A DNA stretch of 64,000 bases from Zopfochytrium polystomum (GCA_025765615.1 JAIVFJ010000220.1:39302-103301), one strand, 5' to 3'; counted from the first letter of the stretch, positions 50,556 through 61,666 are shown. The notes: a model not told the origin generated them from the letters alone. Numbers and translations are program-made.

Positions 50556-53500
50556 GGGGCAATTCCCTGGACCCTCCTCCAAGCTGCCCCTGTTTCATCA
50601 CCACCACCAGCACCACAAACACCTCAGATTCCAAGCCCCACCAACTCACCATGGATGTCAAGATTCAACTCTCACCCAAGTCAACCATCACAACCAAGGC
50701 CCTTATAGACTCTGGATCATCCTGCAACATCATTGATGCCACCCTTGCCAAGTCTTGTGCCATTCCTACGATCAAGAAATCCACACCCCTCAAGGTCCAC
50801 TTTGCCAATCATGCTCTGTTCAAGGAAATCAGCCATGAAACCAAGCTAAACCTCCACATCCAAGACTTTCCACCATCCATGGTCAATCTGGAAGTATTGG
50901 ATCTTGGCTCACCCACATTCTCTGTCATCCTGGGATTACCATGGCTGCAAACCCAGAACCCTGCCATTGATTGGGTCACTGGTCAAGTCCAACCTCCACC
51001 AATCGGAACAGTCACCCAAAACTCAAGTCAAGCCCCCAAGTCTCATGCTCTCAAGCCCTTGATTCAAGATTCACAGCCAGCCAAGACTCAAGTTCCACAG
51101 TTCACAGTTCACAGTCAAGATTCAAGTAGAGCTCATAGAGCTCACAGTCATGGCCATGACTCTTGTTCACAGAACCCACAGTCAAAGATTCAAGTACCAC
51201 AGTTCACAGTCCACATTCAAGATTCAAGTTCCACAGCTCACAGTCTTTGCCAAGAACAGAACTCTCAGTCAAAGATTCAAGAATCACAGTTCCCAGTCAA
51301 GAATTCAAGCCCCACTGCTGAGGAGCACGACAACCTGGACCCATCAGACCTTTTGCTGGCATCCAAGCTACCAAAAGAATATCTCCCTTATGCTGATGTG
51401 TTTTCCAAGACCAAGGCAGACCTGCTACCAGCTCAGAGGCCTTATGACTGTGAAATCCCACTCAAGGATGAAACTTGCAGCCCACCTTTCAAGCCACTGT
51501 ACCACCTCTCTCCACCAGAAGCCAAGGCCCTCCAAGAATACATTGAAGAAATGCTGAACAAGGGATTCATCCAACCTTCCAAGTCACCAGCTGGAGCTCC
51601 CATCTTTTTTGTCAAGAAGAAGGATGGGGGACTGAGACCCTGTGTGGACTACAGAGATCTCAATGAGATGACAGTCAAGAACCGCTATCCACTGCCTCTC
51701 ATCTCTGAATTACTGGACAAACTGAGCCATGCAAGGATATTTTCCAAGATTGACCTCAGAGGTGCCTACAATTTGGTCAGAATTAAGCCCCAGGATCAAT
51801 GGAAGACTGCCTTCAGATGCAAATACGGTCACTTTGAGTACTTGGTCATGCCCTTTGGACTTACCAATGCTCCAGCTATTTTCCAAGGCATGATGAATGA
51901 CATCTTCAGGGATATTCTGGACCTTTTTGTCATTGTCTACCTGGATGATATCCTGGTATTTTCATCTGACACTGCAAGCCATATGGGACATGTCAAGACT
52001 GTCTTGGAGAGACTCAGACAGCATCACCTCTATGCAAAGCTGGAGAAGTGTGAATTCCACAAGACCTCCATTGAGTTTTTGGGGTTCATTGTGTCTGACA
52101 AAGGGATCTCCATGGCACCAGACAAGATCCAAACTATTCTTGAATGGAAGGCTCCAAATTCCATCAAGGATGTTCAAAGCTTCCTTGGATTTTGCAACTT
52201 CTACAGAACCTTCATTGCCAACTATTCTGCCATAGCCAAGCCTCTCACTGATCTCACCAAGAAGACCACCAAGTTTGAATGGACCCCAGCAGCAGAGCAA
52301 GCCTGGCTAGCTCTTAAGACAGCAACCACAAGTGCACCACTCCTTAAGCATGTGGATCCCTTGCTTCCCTTCACCTTGGAAACTGATGCCTCAGACTATG
52401 CCCTTGGCGCTGTTCTGTCCCAGCCAAGCTCTCAGGACCCCTCTGCTCCTCTGCATCCAGTGGCATATTACTCCAGGAAGCTGAACAGTGCTGAGTGTAA
52501 CTACACAGTCCATGACAAGGAGTTGCTTGCAATTGTGGAAGCATTCAAATTCTGGAGACACTACTTGGCTGGTTCTAAAGGCATCTCTGTCTATTCTGAT
52601 CACAAGAACCTCACCTTCTTCAGGGCAAGGAGGTTGCTCAAGCAGAGGCATGCCAGGTGGGCTGAACTGCTCTCTGAGTATGACTTTAAGCTGTGCTATT
52701 CTCCTGGCCACCTTAACACTGTGGCTGATGCCCTGTCAAGAAGAACAGACCTTGCACCTGAAGGGGGAGATGGTTTCACCCCACCATCCAAGACACACCT
52801 TTCATTGCTTCCTGACAGTGTGTGGGCCCATGCTATTTCCAAGGACCCCAAGCCTCACAAGATTCAAATCAGCCAAGAAGAGGAAAAACTTGAGATACTC
52901 AAGACAAGGCATGATGCAGCAACAGCTGGACACCCAGGAGAGCACAAGACATATGAGCTTGTTTCCAGAGACTTCTACTGGCCAGGCATGAGGAAGTACA
53001 TCAAGAACTATGTCAGCAGCTGTGAAACCTGTCAAAGAAACAAATCCAGCAGACACAAGCCCTATGGACTTCTGGAGCCCCTCCCAATTGCCATCAGCCC
53101 TTGGTCATCAATATCCATGGACTTCATTGTGAAACTGCCCCCATCCCATGGATTTGACTCTATCCTTGTTGTCATCTGCAGAAGGACAAAGTTGGCCCAT
53201 TTCATCCCCTGCACTGAGAATATAGATGCACAAGGAACAGCAGACCTGTTTTTGCAGCACATATTCAGGCTCCATGGGCTGCCTCAGTCAATCGTCAGTG
53301 ACAGAGGACCACAGTTCAGATCTCAATTTTGGAAAGCACTCACAGCAGCCCTTGGAATCAAGTCTCAACTGTCAACTGCTTATCACCCTCAGACTGATGG
53401 ACAAACAGAAAGAACAAACCAGACTCTGGAGCAGTATTTGAGGTGCTATGTCAGCTATCAACAGGATGATTGGCCCACCCTCCTTCCACTGGCAGAATTT

Positions 53501-54190
53501 GCTCTCAACAATTCTCTCCACTCAAGCACCCAGCTATCTCCTTTCTTTGCAACCTATGGCTTCAATCCAAGAGGAGATCTTCTGGGACAAGAGACCCTAT
53601 CCAATGTCCAAGCTCCTGCTGTGGCTTCACACTTGCATAAGCTCAAGATCATCAGCACCTTCCTGGACTCCACCCTGAAGCAAGCCCAAGAAGATGCCTC
53701 AAGATTTGCCAACACTCACAGAATGGACCATGACCTTGCTGTGGGTCAGCAAGTTTGGCTTCTGAGGAAGAACTTGCAGACCAAAAGACCAAGTCCCAAG
53801 CTAGACAACCTCAAGTTGGGACCTTTCAAGATCTTGGAGCAAATCAATCCAGTCACCTTCAAGCTGGATCTCCCTGCATCCATGAAGATCCACCCAGTTT
53901 TCCATGTCAGCCTTTTAGAGAAGTTTGTGGCCAATTCCATTCCAGGCAGAGTTGTTCCTCCTCCTCCTCCAGTTGAGGTAGAAGGTGAAGAGGAATTTGA
54001 GGTTGAACAAATCTTGGATGCCAAGTGGTTTGGAAGAACACTCAAGTTCCTTGTTAAGTGGAAAGGTTACTCAGATGCTGACAACACCTGGGAGCCTGAG
54101 TCAAACCTCACTCACTGCCAAGACCTTCTGCTCGAGTTCAAGACCAGGTACCCCACCAAGTTGCAGAAGAGGCCTAAAAGGGGGAGATGA
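50471..54190 (+). CDS. pol: Pol, chromovirus copy 4
   Basis: 1,239 codons with all domains intact, protein identical to copy 1. Two base changes distinguish it near 54,094-54,104, both synonymous in the pol frame (NTWEPESNLTH). The stop abuts LTR 9. Confidence 0.95.
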   Translation: MFLLWLQGACCQGLPKEEAPKLPGPGSLRGNSLDPPPSCPCFITTTSTTNTSDSKPHQLTMDVKIQLSPKSTITTKALIDSGSSCNIIDATLAKSCAIPTIKKSTPLKVHFANHALFKEISHETKLNLHIQDFPPSMVNLEVLDLGSPTFSVILGLPWLQTQNPAIDWVTGQVQPPPIGTVTQNSSQAPKSHALKPLIQDSQPAKTQVPQFTVHSQDSSRAHRAHSHGHDSCSQNPQSKIQVPQFTVHIQDSSSTAHSLCQEQNSQSKIQESQFPVKNSSPTAEEHDNLDPSDLLLASKLPKEYLPYADVFSKTKADLLPAQRPYDCEIPLKDETCSPPFKPLYHLSPPEAKALQEYIEEMLNKGFIQPSKSPAGAPIFFVKKKDGGLRPCVDYRDLNEMTVKNRYPLPLISELLDKLSHARIFSKIDLRGAYNLVRIKPQDQWKTAFRCKYGHFEYLVMPFGLTNAPAIFQGMMNDIFRDILDLFVIVYLDDILVFSSDTASHMGHVKTVLERLRQHHLYAKLEKCEFHKTSIEFLGFIVSDKGISMAPDKIQTILEWKAPNSIKDVQSFLGFCNFYRTFIANYSAIAKPLTDLTKKTTKFEWTPAAEQAWLALKTATTSAPLLKHVDPLLPFTLETDASDYALGAVLSQPSSQDPSAPLHPVAYYSRKLNSAECNYTVHDKELLAIVEAFKFWRHYLAGSKGISVYSDHKNLTFFRARRLLKQRHARWAELLSEYDFKLCYSPGHLNTVADALSRRTDLAPEGGDGFTPPSKTHLSLLPDSVWAHAISKDPKPHKIQISQEEEKLEILKTRHDAATAGHPGEHKTYELVSRDFYWPGMRKYIKNYVSSCETCQRNKSSRHKPYGLLEPLPIAISPWSSISMDFIVKLPPSHGFDSILVVICRRTKLAHFIPCTENIDAQGTADLFLQHIFRLHGLPQSIVSDRGPQFRSQFWKALTAALGIKSQLSTAYHPQTDGQTERTNQTLEQYLRCYVSYQQDDWPTLLPLAEFALNNSLHSSTQLSPFFATYGFNPRGDLLGQETLSNVQAPAVASHLHKLKIISTFLDSTLKQAQEDASRFANTHRMDHDLAVGQQVWLLRKNLQTKRPSPKLDNLKLGPFKILEQINPVTFKLDLPASMKIHPVFHVSLLEKFVANSIPGRVVPPPPPVEVEGEEEFEVEQILDAKWFGRTLKFLVKWKGYSDADNTWEPESNLTHCQDLLLEFKTRYPTKLQKRPKRGR

Positions 54191-54503
54191 TGTTATGAAT
54201 CACCCTCTGGAAACCTCTGGAACCTTCTAGAACATTCCTTCATGGAACCTTGTGGAACCTTCTGGAACCTTCTTTGCTTTCCTGACTTGTCTTGTTGTCA
54301 TTGGTATCATTGGTATCATTGTATTACTAATTGCTCTTTCTGGAACTTTCTTGGAGTCTTGACAAGGAACACTCTCAAAAGGTATAAAAGGGGGATGGGG
54401 GACCTGTCCCATCCCTCAAGTGAATTATTGTTTCCAATACAATCATCACTCCTCTCAGTTCCTTGTCTGCCATGCCTTGCCTTGTCCTGCCATGTTCCTG
54501 ACA
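54191..54503 (+). repeat. Chromovirus LTR 9, short hybrid type
   Basis: 313 bp: one block of the HSE array is missing, and the 3' end reads CTGCCATGCCTTGCC...CCATGTTCCTGACA like the old solo LTR at 13,177-13,489, not like LTRs 1-8. The right flank is TGCAG and a truncated tRNA-Ile. It looks like a pre-existing LTR of another subfamily joined to the array. Confidence 0.9.
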
Positions 54504-54591
54504 TGCAGGGATCAAACCTGTGACTTTAGCGTACCTCCAGTCACAAGAGGGCCTATTAGCACTACACTCTAACCAACTGAGTTAACAGAGC
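54504..54591 (-). pseudogene. tRNA-Ile (AAT) with 21-nt intron, 3' acceptor strand lost to LTR 9
   Basis: Acceptor 5' strand GCTCTGT, D arm ACTC/GAGT, anticodon stem TAGTG/CGCTA with loop CTAATA (anticodon AAT), intron 54,533-54,553, T arm CAGG/CCTG. The sequence that should be the 3' acceptor strand is replaced by the end of LTR 9 after a single acceptor base, so the gene is broken by the insertion or by later recombination. Confidence 0.82.
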
Positions 54592-54983
54592 TTCCCCATG
54601 AGGACAGCCTACTGCTATCTCACACCAGCAGAATTTTTTTCAAGGTGAGTGAGGGGGTGCAGGGCTTTCAAAAGGTTAATTGTGTAGTGTATAATGCAAT
54701 GTCAGAGCGATTGGTTGGGTGAGATTCTTGTAAGGAAACAATTCCTGAAAGGCCAAAAATTGTGTGTCAAAAGGTGCACAAGCCTGCAGCCATTGGACCT
54801 CATTGGCACTCTTCCCATTCCACAATTATTTCAATTGTTCTTCCAATTTTCCCTGAAATTTATTGGTGTGCTCAGCAATTGGGATATAGAAGTCTGATTA
54901 AATTCAATTGTCAAAACCTCTATGTGGGCCGAAAGGGCAGCACATCAAAGCTCAGGATTGAAAGGTGATCCTGGCAGTGTAAC
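54592..54983. other. Intergenic
   Basis: No gene recognised between tRNA-Ile and tRNA-Leu. Confidence 0.45.
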
Positions 54984-55066
54984 TGAGGAGAGTGGGATTC
55001 GAACCCACGCCTCCGGAGAGACCAGAGCCTTAATCTGGCGCCTTAGACCACCTCGGCCATCTGCCC
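54984..55066 (-). tRNA. tRNA-Leu (AAG)
   Basis: Anticodon stem CCAGA/TCTGG with loop TTAAGGC (anticodon AAG), long variable arm (TCTCTCCGGAGGC), T arm GTGGG/CCCAC, D arm GGCCGAGGTGGTCTAAGGC typical of Leu. One C-C mismatch in the acceptor. No intron. Confidence 0.9.
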
Positions 55067-55698
55067 TTCATATAGTCTAAACACATTCAGCAACCACAAA
55101 ATTTTTGCACAACTTCCTGGCACTATTGCTAAATTGAGGACTCTCAATTATCAGACAGGGTGCTCCAAAACCAGAACCCAATGTGCACAAACTGTTGATC
55201 TGAACAGGTTAGAGGGGCTTCCTACCTTACCCAACCTGCCAAAGCTGGATTTTACATGTTTTAGGTTTAAATCTGTTGTTGGCCAGAGCTGGTACTAAAA
55301 GCATAACACTGGCACTTAGCATGTACACCACCTACTACCAGTGTGCTACTGTGACTGTAGTAGTACTCAAATGGTCTGGACTATGATCAAATAGTACACT
55401 TTCTGTGCCTGCTCCATTTGTCTATGTGTTGTTTCTTAATTTGAATTTTGTCCTTTGTTGTCTGCCTAGACTAGTAGACTGTCTCTGACCCTGTCTGTTG
55501 TAGTCAATCCAAATTTTCTCTGCAAAGCTGCTTCCTCCTGCTAAAGTTGACTTGGTGAGGTAGGCCAAGAGGGTCTGAGTCCTGACAGGCAACATTCCCC
55601 TGACTGGAGCTGGGAACAGGACAGACACGCCTCCCCACCTCCTTTGTAGACAACTGCTCCACCTCCCATAGGTGCAGAGACAGATGGACAATTGTCTG
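55067..55698. other. Intergenic
   Basis: No gene recognised. Confidence 0.45.
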
Positions 55699-56021
55699 TC
55701 CCTGGCAGTCACTCACAAATCCTCTGCCACACCTAAGGGTATCCCCCTCAACTGGGCCAGCAGCACAGCTGGTGGGCTGAGAGACAGGAGCACACTCTTC
55801 ACCTGTCCCCTGCAGTCGTTCCTGTCACGCCATGGCCGGTTTATGAGACCACCCTGGTGGCAACTCTGTCTACAGCCCAGTCAAGGCAATTACTAAGGTT
55901 TCAAATCAACACATTCTCATGACATTTGACGTTGTATTGTTATGGTAACAAAGACGCCCATTGTTATCTGGTTCCAGGTTCAATTCCCTGCGATACACTA
56001 ATTATACGTCATCCATATGTG
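55699..56021 (+). repeat. Dispersed repeat REP-B, copy 2
   Basis: Matches 16,597-16,918 with few differences. It contains the same short frame (LAVTHKSSATPKGIPL ... PSQGNY, stop at 55,896) that forms the tail of the WD40 pseudogene, but no WD40 sequence precedes it here. The tRNA-like sequence is at 55,934-55,997. Confidence 0.8.
55934..55997 (+). other. tRNA-like sequence in REP-B copy 2
   Basis: GTATTGT/GCGATAC ends pair; GGTTCAATTCC is B-box-like. As in copy 1, the central arms do not fold normally. Confidence 0.5.
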
Positions 56022-56085
56022 TTTTTCCGAGCTATAATCTGTGGTTGATGCAGCCAGATAGCTGGCATGCTGATGTGTAAACACT

Positions 56086-56488
56086 CTACTCTGAGTGAGT
56101 GAGTGGAAGGAGTGAATGAAGTGGAGATGTGTGTTTGTGGGTGGTCCTTCTCCCCAACTTGGAGAGGATGGAGAAAAACTCTGTTATGAATTATTGATGC
56201 ATGATGATGATGTGCACGCTGTAATAGTTGCTAGGCAAGCGTGACTGGCACGGGGTAAAACCTCTCCTATATTATCTGCTTGAGCAGAGGAGGAGGAAAA
56301 CTGTTGACACCAGGTTTCCCTTCCACTTAATACTCAGAGTATTTGTCATCAGCGCAAGCCAGCGCCCAGGTCTGCATTGGTGGTGGCTTGCTCTCCCATG
56401 GGCATTGTGAGAACAAGAACTGACAGTCACAATAGGTTCGGGTCCGTCTTGTGCCTCTTGCTGCTAACCATTCAGTTCTGCCTAACAG
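56086..56488 (+). repeat. Dispersed repeat REP-A, copy 3
   Basis: Begins TGTAAACACTCTACTCTGAG, ends TTCTGCCTAACAG; matches copies 1 and 2 over the full length with scattered substitutions. Confidence 0.8.
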
Positions 56489-56602
56489 GTGCTAGTCGTG
56501 CTTGTGTACAACTCCTGCATTGCCTACCATTCAGAGATTAGCGCAGCATCGTCGTTATTCAGTCTCACAGGTGTCACACTATTCAGAAAATCCAAGAAGT
56601 GC

Positions 56603-58520
56603 TTATGGCGTGACTGCTGAGTCCAATGCTTCGCAGAATTGTCGTATCGTGTGAATGAAAGACCCATGATTCAGATAATTGTTTCCAATCGTCCACTCCT
56701 CAAGGCTTTGGCTGAGTAGAAGTTTTGCGTTGAACTGACTGCCTGTCTCTCCAATAGAAGTCCATTGTAAAAGAGTGCAATGTGGGATCAGCAGCTGCAA
56801 GTTTAAACTCATCTGGTCGAACTTCCACCCAACCAGTTGAGGTGACATGTGTCACCAACCGCTTGAGGAGATGATCAGGATTGATATTCGCAAAAATTTA
56901 GATTTGAATCGCGCGCATGGGTTGATGGGAGGGCAAGGCTGCTCAGAAATGCTTTAAACTCGCCCGAGATTGGGTAAATATCATATCTTGTGACCCACTC
57001 AATCAGCTCTGAGAATCGAATAGATTTCTTTCGAGTAGTAGCCACAATTGCTGTAACTGCCCTGAGAACACACGGCCAAACCTTGTCATTTTTGTCACAT
57101 AATTGAATACATGCCAATTCACCTGTTAAGCTGAGTTCATCAATCTCAGTGGTTTGTTAAGCGAAGAAGTTTGGCTTGAGCAAACCATCACGGAAAAGTT
57201 TTGCTGATTCAGCTGACAGTAATTGTTCAGATTAGATTTACAATGAGTCTTTTGACGTTCTCCAGATCACACAAACGTGCTATAGAACGAATGGAGAATG
57301 AATCCAGCGGGCATGAAATCCAGAATTTTGCAGATGACATTCCATAGTGAAAGTGAGCTACTATTGAGGCCAATGACTTCCATGAATTAGAGAGGTGGCA
57401 AATCAGCTGCTTCTTTGACCACTTCCTAACTTCCTCGAGTTTTCTCAGTAGCTACGCAGTGTGAGAAAGGTTTGAGAGAGCCAAAACATACCTCAGAAAA
57501 CGTTGGTCTTGTTTGATCCCAAACATCAGTAAGCTTCAGCTTATGTCATGCACCATCAACTGCCACATTGACTAACGCAACCACTTTGAGAAAGAATCCA
57601 AAAACATCCTCAAATAGTTGGCATCGTCGATCAGACTGGGGATAGACATAGTCATGTTGACAGAAAGCAAGGCAATTTTTCACTTGCGGACAGTTCCTCA
57701 AAACATCTTGAGCCTTTGCGCAGACCAGGGTATTGGATCAGCTGACAAGGAGTAATACTTTTTCCATTTCACAATCCAAGCAGGCTGAAAAGTACTCCCA
57801 TGTCTTTTAATGAAAGTATACCTCGTCAGCTGCACTTCGCAAAAGCTTATCCGTGCTGCCAGGTGGGAATTCAGCTTTTGCTGGGTCGCATTCGCTTGTT
57901 TCAAATCAAGTTAGAAAGTAGGGTAATTACACTCACGCACCCAAATATTTTGACAGACTCTTCTTTTTCTTTGGATGCTCTGAAATACCTTTCACTCACA
58001 TCATCCAAAAGTTGGCCCCACTTCAAGAGGTCAGCCAACATGGAAGTCGCGTAACTTTCTACTTCTTCACTGACTTCACCCACTTGAAACTCAATGGCCT
58101 CTTTGAATGACCGCAGATAGTCCATAGCAGTATAAGTTCTGTCTTCAGTTTGTTCAAGTATGTCCATAGGGGCGACTAAGCGAGCTGCGCTTATTGGTTA
58201 TTCGCCAGTAGCGGCCAAAGGAGTAAGCGGAGCGTCAGGAAGGCGAACTTGGTCATGAACAGCAACAGGAGCGGCAAAGAGTTCGATTGGAACATGAACA
58301 CGAGCTTGGGGAGCAGCGGTGGTAGGAACAGCGACGCCAGGAGTAACACAAACTGCGTTGGAAGCGCGTGTGTTGACCACAGCCGCTACGTTGTCTCGAA
58401 CAGCGATACTGGCTGGTGCGATTCGAACAGAGCCAGCGGTTCCAGGAATGGGGGTGGGAACAGTTCCAACTACTGTAGCTTGAGCAAGACGAGCAGAGTA
58501 GGGGGCGTCAGTGCAACAAC
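56603..58520 (-). pseudogene. Unrecognised decayed or multi-exon gene
   Basis: Several minus-strand frames line up: an Ala/Val/Pro-rich stretch (58,500-58,198), an in-frame TAA, then MDILEQTEDRTYTAMDYLRS...LLKWGQLLDDVSERYFRAS (58,167-57,950) ending at a GTGCGTGAG donor-like site. Further frames at 57,904-57,698, 57,117-56,875 and 56,848-56,603 follow. No domain is recognised. It may be a real spliced gene or a pseudogene; boundaries are uncertain. Confidence 0.3.
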
Positions 58521-59098
58521 ATAGCTCAACCCGCGGCTATGCTTGCGCTTCATTCCATCCCACTCCTTTCACATGATTGTTACCACATGTCACGGTTGTT
58601 GCACATTAACCAGCGTTGTGTGACCCATTCCAACGTTAACCTTCAACCTGAGCTAGTCGTGGAAGTGAGTGATTGGTGCCAAGGCGTGTGTTTTTGGTGG
58701 TCAGTAAAGGGGATGCCTCTCCACCACCATGCGGCCATAGACTGAGCCCTCGCCTCATCGCATCTCACCCGCCCAGCTGTGGCAGTCGCATTTGCCTTGA
58801 GATATCACAAAACGGAAGCGTTTCTTATCTGTGATGGGAGGTTGCGCAGCAGCCGAATCCTCACACAATCTGTGTCTGCTCTTCTGTTTGTGTTCGATTT
58901 TCGACGGAAAGGACAATATTTAGGAGCGGAGAGAACAGGCATCACCTCTTCGGCATTTTCCTAGATTCAAGAGGAGAGGAGACGCAATCGAACCTTGTAT
59001 TTATTTTTTCTTTTTGGTTCGCCTTCCACCCTCATCCAAGCAAGCGCCAAACCAGCCCGGAACCTGGTCAATGGCAAGTCTGACAGCGCCAGCGGGCG
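58521..59098. other. Intergenic
   Basis: No gene recognised; 3' flank of the F-box gene. Confidence 0.45.
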
Positions 59099-60646
59099 CT
59101 ACCGGAGCGGCTGAGGCCGCTGAGGCGGCTGCGGCGGCAAGTACCCGTCCGCCCGCTCGGCGCGAACGACGCGCTCCGCCACCAACCGAAACGCCACGTC
59201 CCCGTCGTTGCCGTGGTACTGGCCCTCCAGCACCCACGGGCGCGCAAACCGGTACGCCCAGTAGCAGTCGAGGTGGCAACCGCTCGCAAACAGGTGCGCC
59301 TCCAGCCGCTGCCGCCGCGACGCCGGCGCCAGACGCAGATCACCTTCCGACGCGGCCAGCGGCGACGCCCTCAGCGACGCCACGACAACCGTAGCCGCAG
59401 TGTCGTCGTCGCCCCGCGGGGATAGGAGGTACGCGACGACGCGCGGGTCGCCGTGGTATAGATCCGCGGCCGGTGCGCCGTTGGCAGCGGCGGCAGCGGC
59501 GGCCGCGTCCTGCAGCGCGCGGTGACGCGGGTCGTGCACAGCGTGCGCGAACCCGGACACGCCTGTGTCGCGGACGCCAACCACCGGCGGCGTGCGGAAC
59601 CCCGCCGCCAACCACTCGACGCTCACGGTCACCGCGTGCACTGTGACCCACACGGCGCCGCCGTCGCCGTACCCTGCGGCGTTGAGCGAGTCAGTGCCGC
59701 CTCCGCCTTCGCGGTGCAATGTGTAGGACACGATGGCGCCGGCGTCCCCTGCGTAGCGGAGTTCGGTGGTGGCGGCGGCGGTCGTGGAGGACGCCGTTGA
59801 TTCTGCGGGGCCAGCCGGCGCCGGCGGGAGGTCGACAAGGGGGATCGCGTGGAGCTGTGAGAGGAAGGGGCGGTAAAGTCCGCGGAGGTAGGTACGCGCC
59901 TTCGGGTTTGACAAGAGCGCGGCGAGGGTGTCCCGCCTCTGTTGAGCCGTGGCCGCGCCGCCTGCTGAGCTGGCAGCGGCCGGATCGGGGTCCTCGATGT
60001 TGAGCCAGCCGCAGAAGAGGGCGTTGAGCCCGACGGCAGGGAGGGTGGTGGGGAATGGGCCGACGGATGCACTTGGAAGGTCGGCGACGGGTGCAGTAGT
60101 AGATGAGGTCTGGCGGCACTCGAAGCGGATGTTACCTCCTCCGCTGTCGGGAAAGGATGTAAACGTCACCGGAACGAGGTGGATGGCGGTGACACAGTGG
60201 GCGTTGTCGGGCCGCGGGTGCTGGTGCGATACGACGACCGACGCAGGGGGCGCCGCCGGCGCAACGGCCGGCCGGCGAGCGACAGAGGCGGTATTTGCGA
60301 AGGCGGAGTCTGCCGTGCTGGCACTTGAGGAGGCTTCGGCGTCCACCTCGGCGGCGGCATTGTTGAGGCGCAGCAGGGCGAGAAAGGTGGCGTGCGGCGA
60401 GGCAAGACGGAACGCTCGGCAGACCTGGCGCAGCGCGTAGATGGAGTCGACGGGCAGGAGGGACAGGATCTGCGCGACGACCAGATCTGGCAGTGCCGCC
60501 AACGGTGAGGAATAGGCCGAGGAAGAAGCCGAGGAAGATGCCAAGGAGGAGGAGGTGCCTGTCGTTGTTGTCGTCGTCGTCGTCGTCGTCGTGGTCGCCG
60601 CGGCCGACTCGAAGGCTGTTGACGACAGCAAAGGAGGAGGAGACAT
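59099..60646 (-). CDS. F-box protein
   Basis: 515 residues, ATG at 60,646, intact and strongly GC-rich. After a Thr/Ser low-complexity N-terminus (a run of Thr encoded by a GTC/GAC-type microsatellite at 60,563-60,593) comes an F-box, LAALPDLVVAQILSLLPVDSIYALRQVCRAFRLAS (residues ~48-82). The rest has no recognised substrate-binding repeats: it alternates Ala-rich linkers with conserved-looking blocks (TAIHLVPVTFTSFPDSGG, NALFCGWLNIEDPD, CHLDCYWAYRFARPWVLEGQYHGND near the C-terminus). The F-box would bind Skp1 in an SCF ubiquitin ligase; the substrate is unknown. Confidence 0.85.
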   Translation of the reverse strand: MSPPPLLSSTAFESAAATTTTTTTTTTTTGTSSSLASSSASSSAYSSPLAALPDLVVAQILSLLPVDSIYALRQVCRAFRLASPHATFLALLRLNNAAAEVDAEASSSASTADSAFANTASVARRPAVAPAAPPASVVVSHQHPRPDNAHCVTAIHLVPVTFTSFPDSGGGNIRFECRQTSSTTAPVADLPSASVGPFPTTLPAVGLNALFCGWLNIEDPDPAAASSAGGAATAQQRRDTLAALLSNPKARTYLRGLYRPFLSQLHAIPLVDLPPAPAGPAESTASSTTAAATTELRYAGDAGAIVSYTLHREGGGGTDSLNAAGYGDGGAVWVTVHAVTVSVEWLAAGFRTPPVVGVRDTGVSGFAHAVHDPRHRALQDAAAAAAAANGAPAADLYHGDPRVVAYLLSPRGDDDTAATVVVASLRASPLAASEGDLRLAPASRRQRLEAHLFASGCHLDCYWAYRFARPWVLEGQYHGNDGDVAFRLVAERVVRAERADGYLPPQPPQRPQPLR

Positions 60647-61525
60647 TGTGTGATGTGTACAGTACGTGCGCCTGCGTGGGTCCGACGGGGGTCACCGAAG
60701 GATGTCGTGTTGTTACTGTTGCCCGATGTGTGGGGCCGACGAGGTTTTAATTTTTATTATTTCAGAGCGACCGCGAGACTGACGACTCTCCACATTCTCT
60801 GACGTGGAAGATGCATGGCTGCAAAGAGCCACTGTGAAAAGTCGGACTCCTGTAATGCTCGCCCAAAGGCGATGCAGTGCGTCTGCCTCTCCCATGGCAT
60901 GTTTGGCGCATTTCGAATTCACAGGTAGGGGCTTCTTGGCCCATGATCCATCATCTACTCTCTATCCCGATCAATGGAAGTGTGAGGACGACAGGCTGTT
61001 GAGCCTGCGACCTCCAATAAAGAGAGTATACCCCACCTTTTCAACTGATAACTTGCGAGGATTATCAATTTGACTCAACCAAACAGCACTCCACAAAAGT
61101 AATGTAACACAGTCAGGCACCGTTTCTGATTATTAGGATGATGCACTTCAGTGGGTAGAAGTACATAGTCCAGGTGTACACAGAGCTAACACAGAGCTGC
61201 TGCCCCTGATGTTCACTGAGCCACTGTTGCCCTTCTCAATCTTGACATGGGCTGTTGCCTAATCTGACTTATCCCAACTCTCTGATCTCTCACAGATGCT
61301 CCCCTCTCTTACACTGACCTCCTTCAGACTCACTTCTCTATTTTCTTGATTCTGTGTTTTCCCCTTCTCCTTTGATAATTGTGGCTTTATGTGCGGTGGA
61401 GATGACTGACGACCCTGTAATTCCGTAGCGCATGGGGTGGGTTTGCTGAGGTGATACCTGGACGTAGTCCATTGCAGTTCACCGTTGATGGCTCTTTCTC
61501 TTCCTGCCAGCCCCTCTGGGGCTGG
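60647..61525. other. Intergenic
   Basis: Presumed 5' region of the F-box gene; no other gene recognised. Confidence 0.45.

Positions 61526-61553
<28 letters not shown>
61526..61553 (+). repeat. A28 run
   Basis: Twenty-eight consecutive A, directly abutting a truncated REP-A fragment. Confidence 0.9.
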
Positions 61554-61558
<5 letters not shown>

Positions 61559-61666
61559 ACAGAGTTTTTCCCTTTCTCTCCAAGTTGGGGAGAAGGACCA
61601 CCCACAAACACACATCTCCACTTCATTCACTCCTTCCACTCACTCACTCAGAGGAGACTGTTTACA
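61552..61666 (-). repeat. REP-A, truncated copy 4
   Basis: Only the first ~115 bp of REP-A (minus orientation), cut at TTATGA next to the A28 run. Confidence 0.75.

Noticed and set aside
59213..60072. Overlapping ORFs on both strands at the F-box gene
   Set aside because: High GC gives long shadow frames; only the 515-codon minus frame has a domain.
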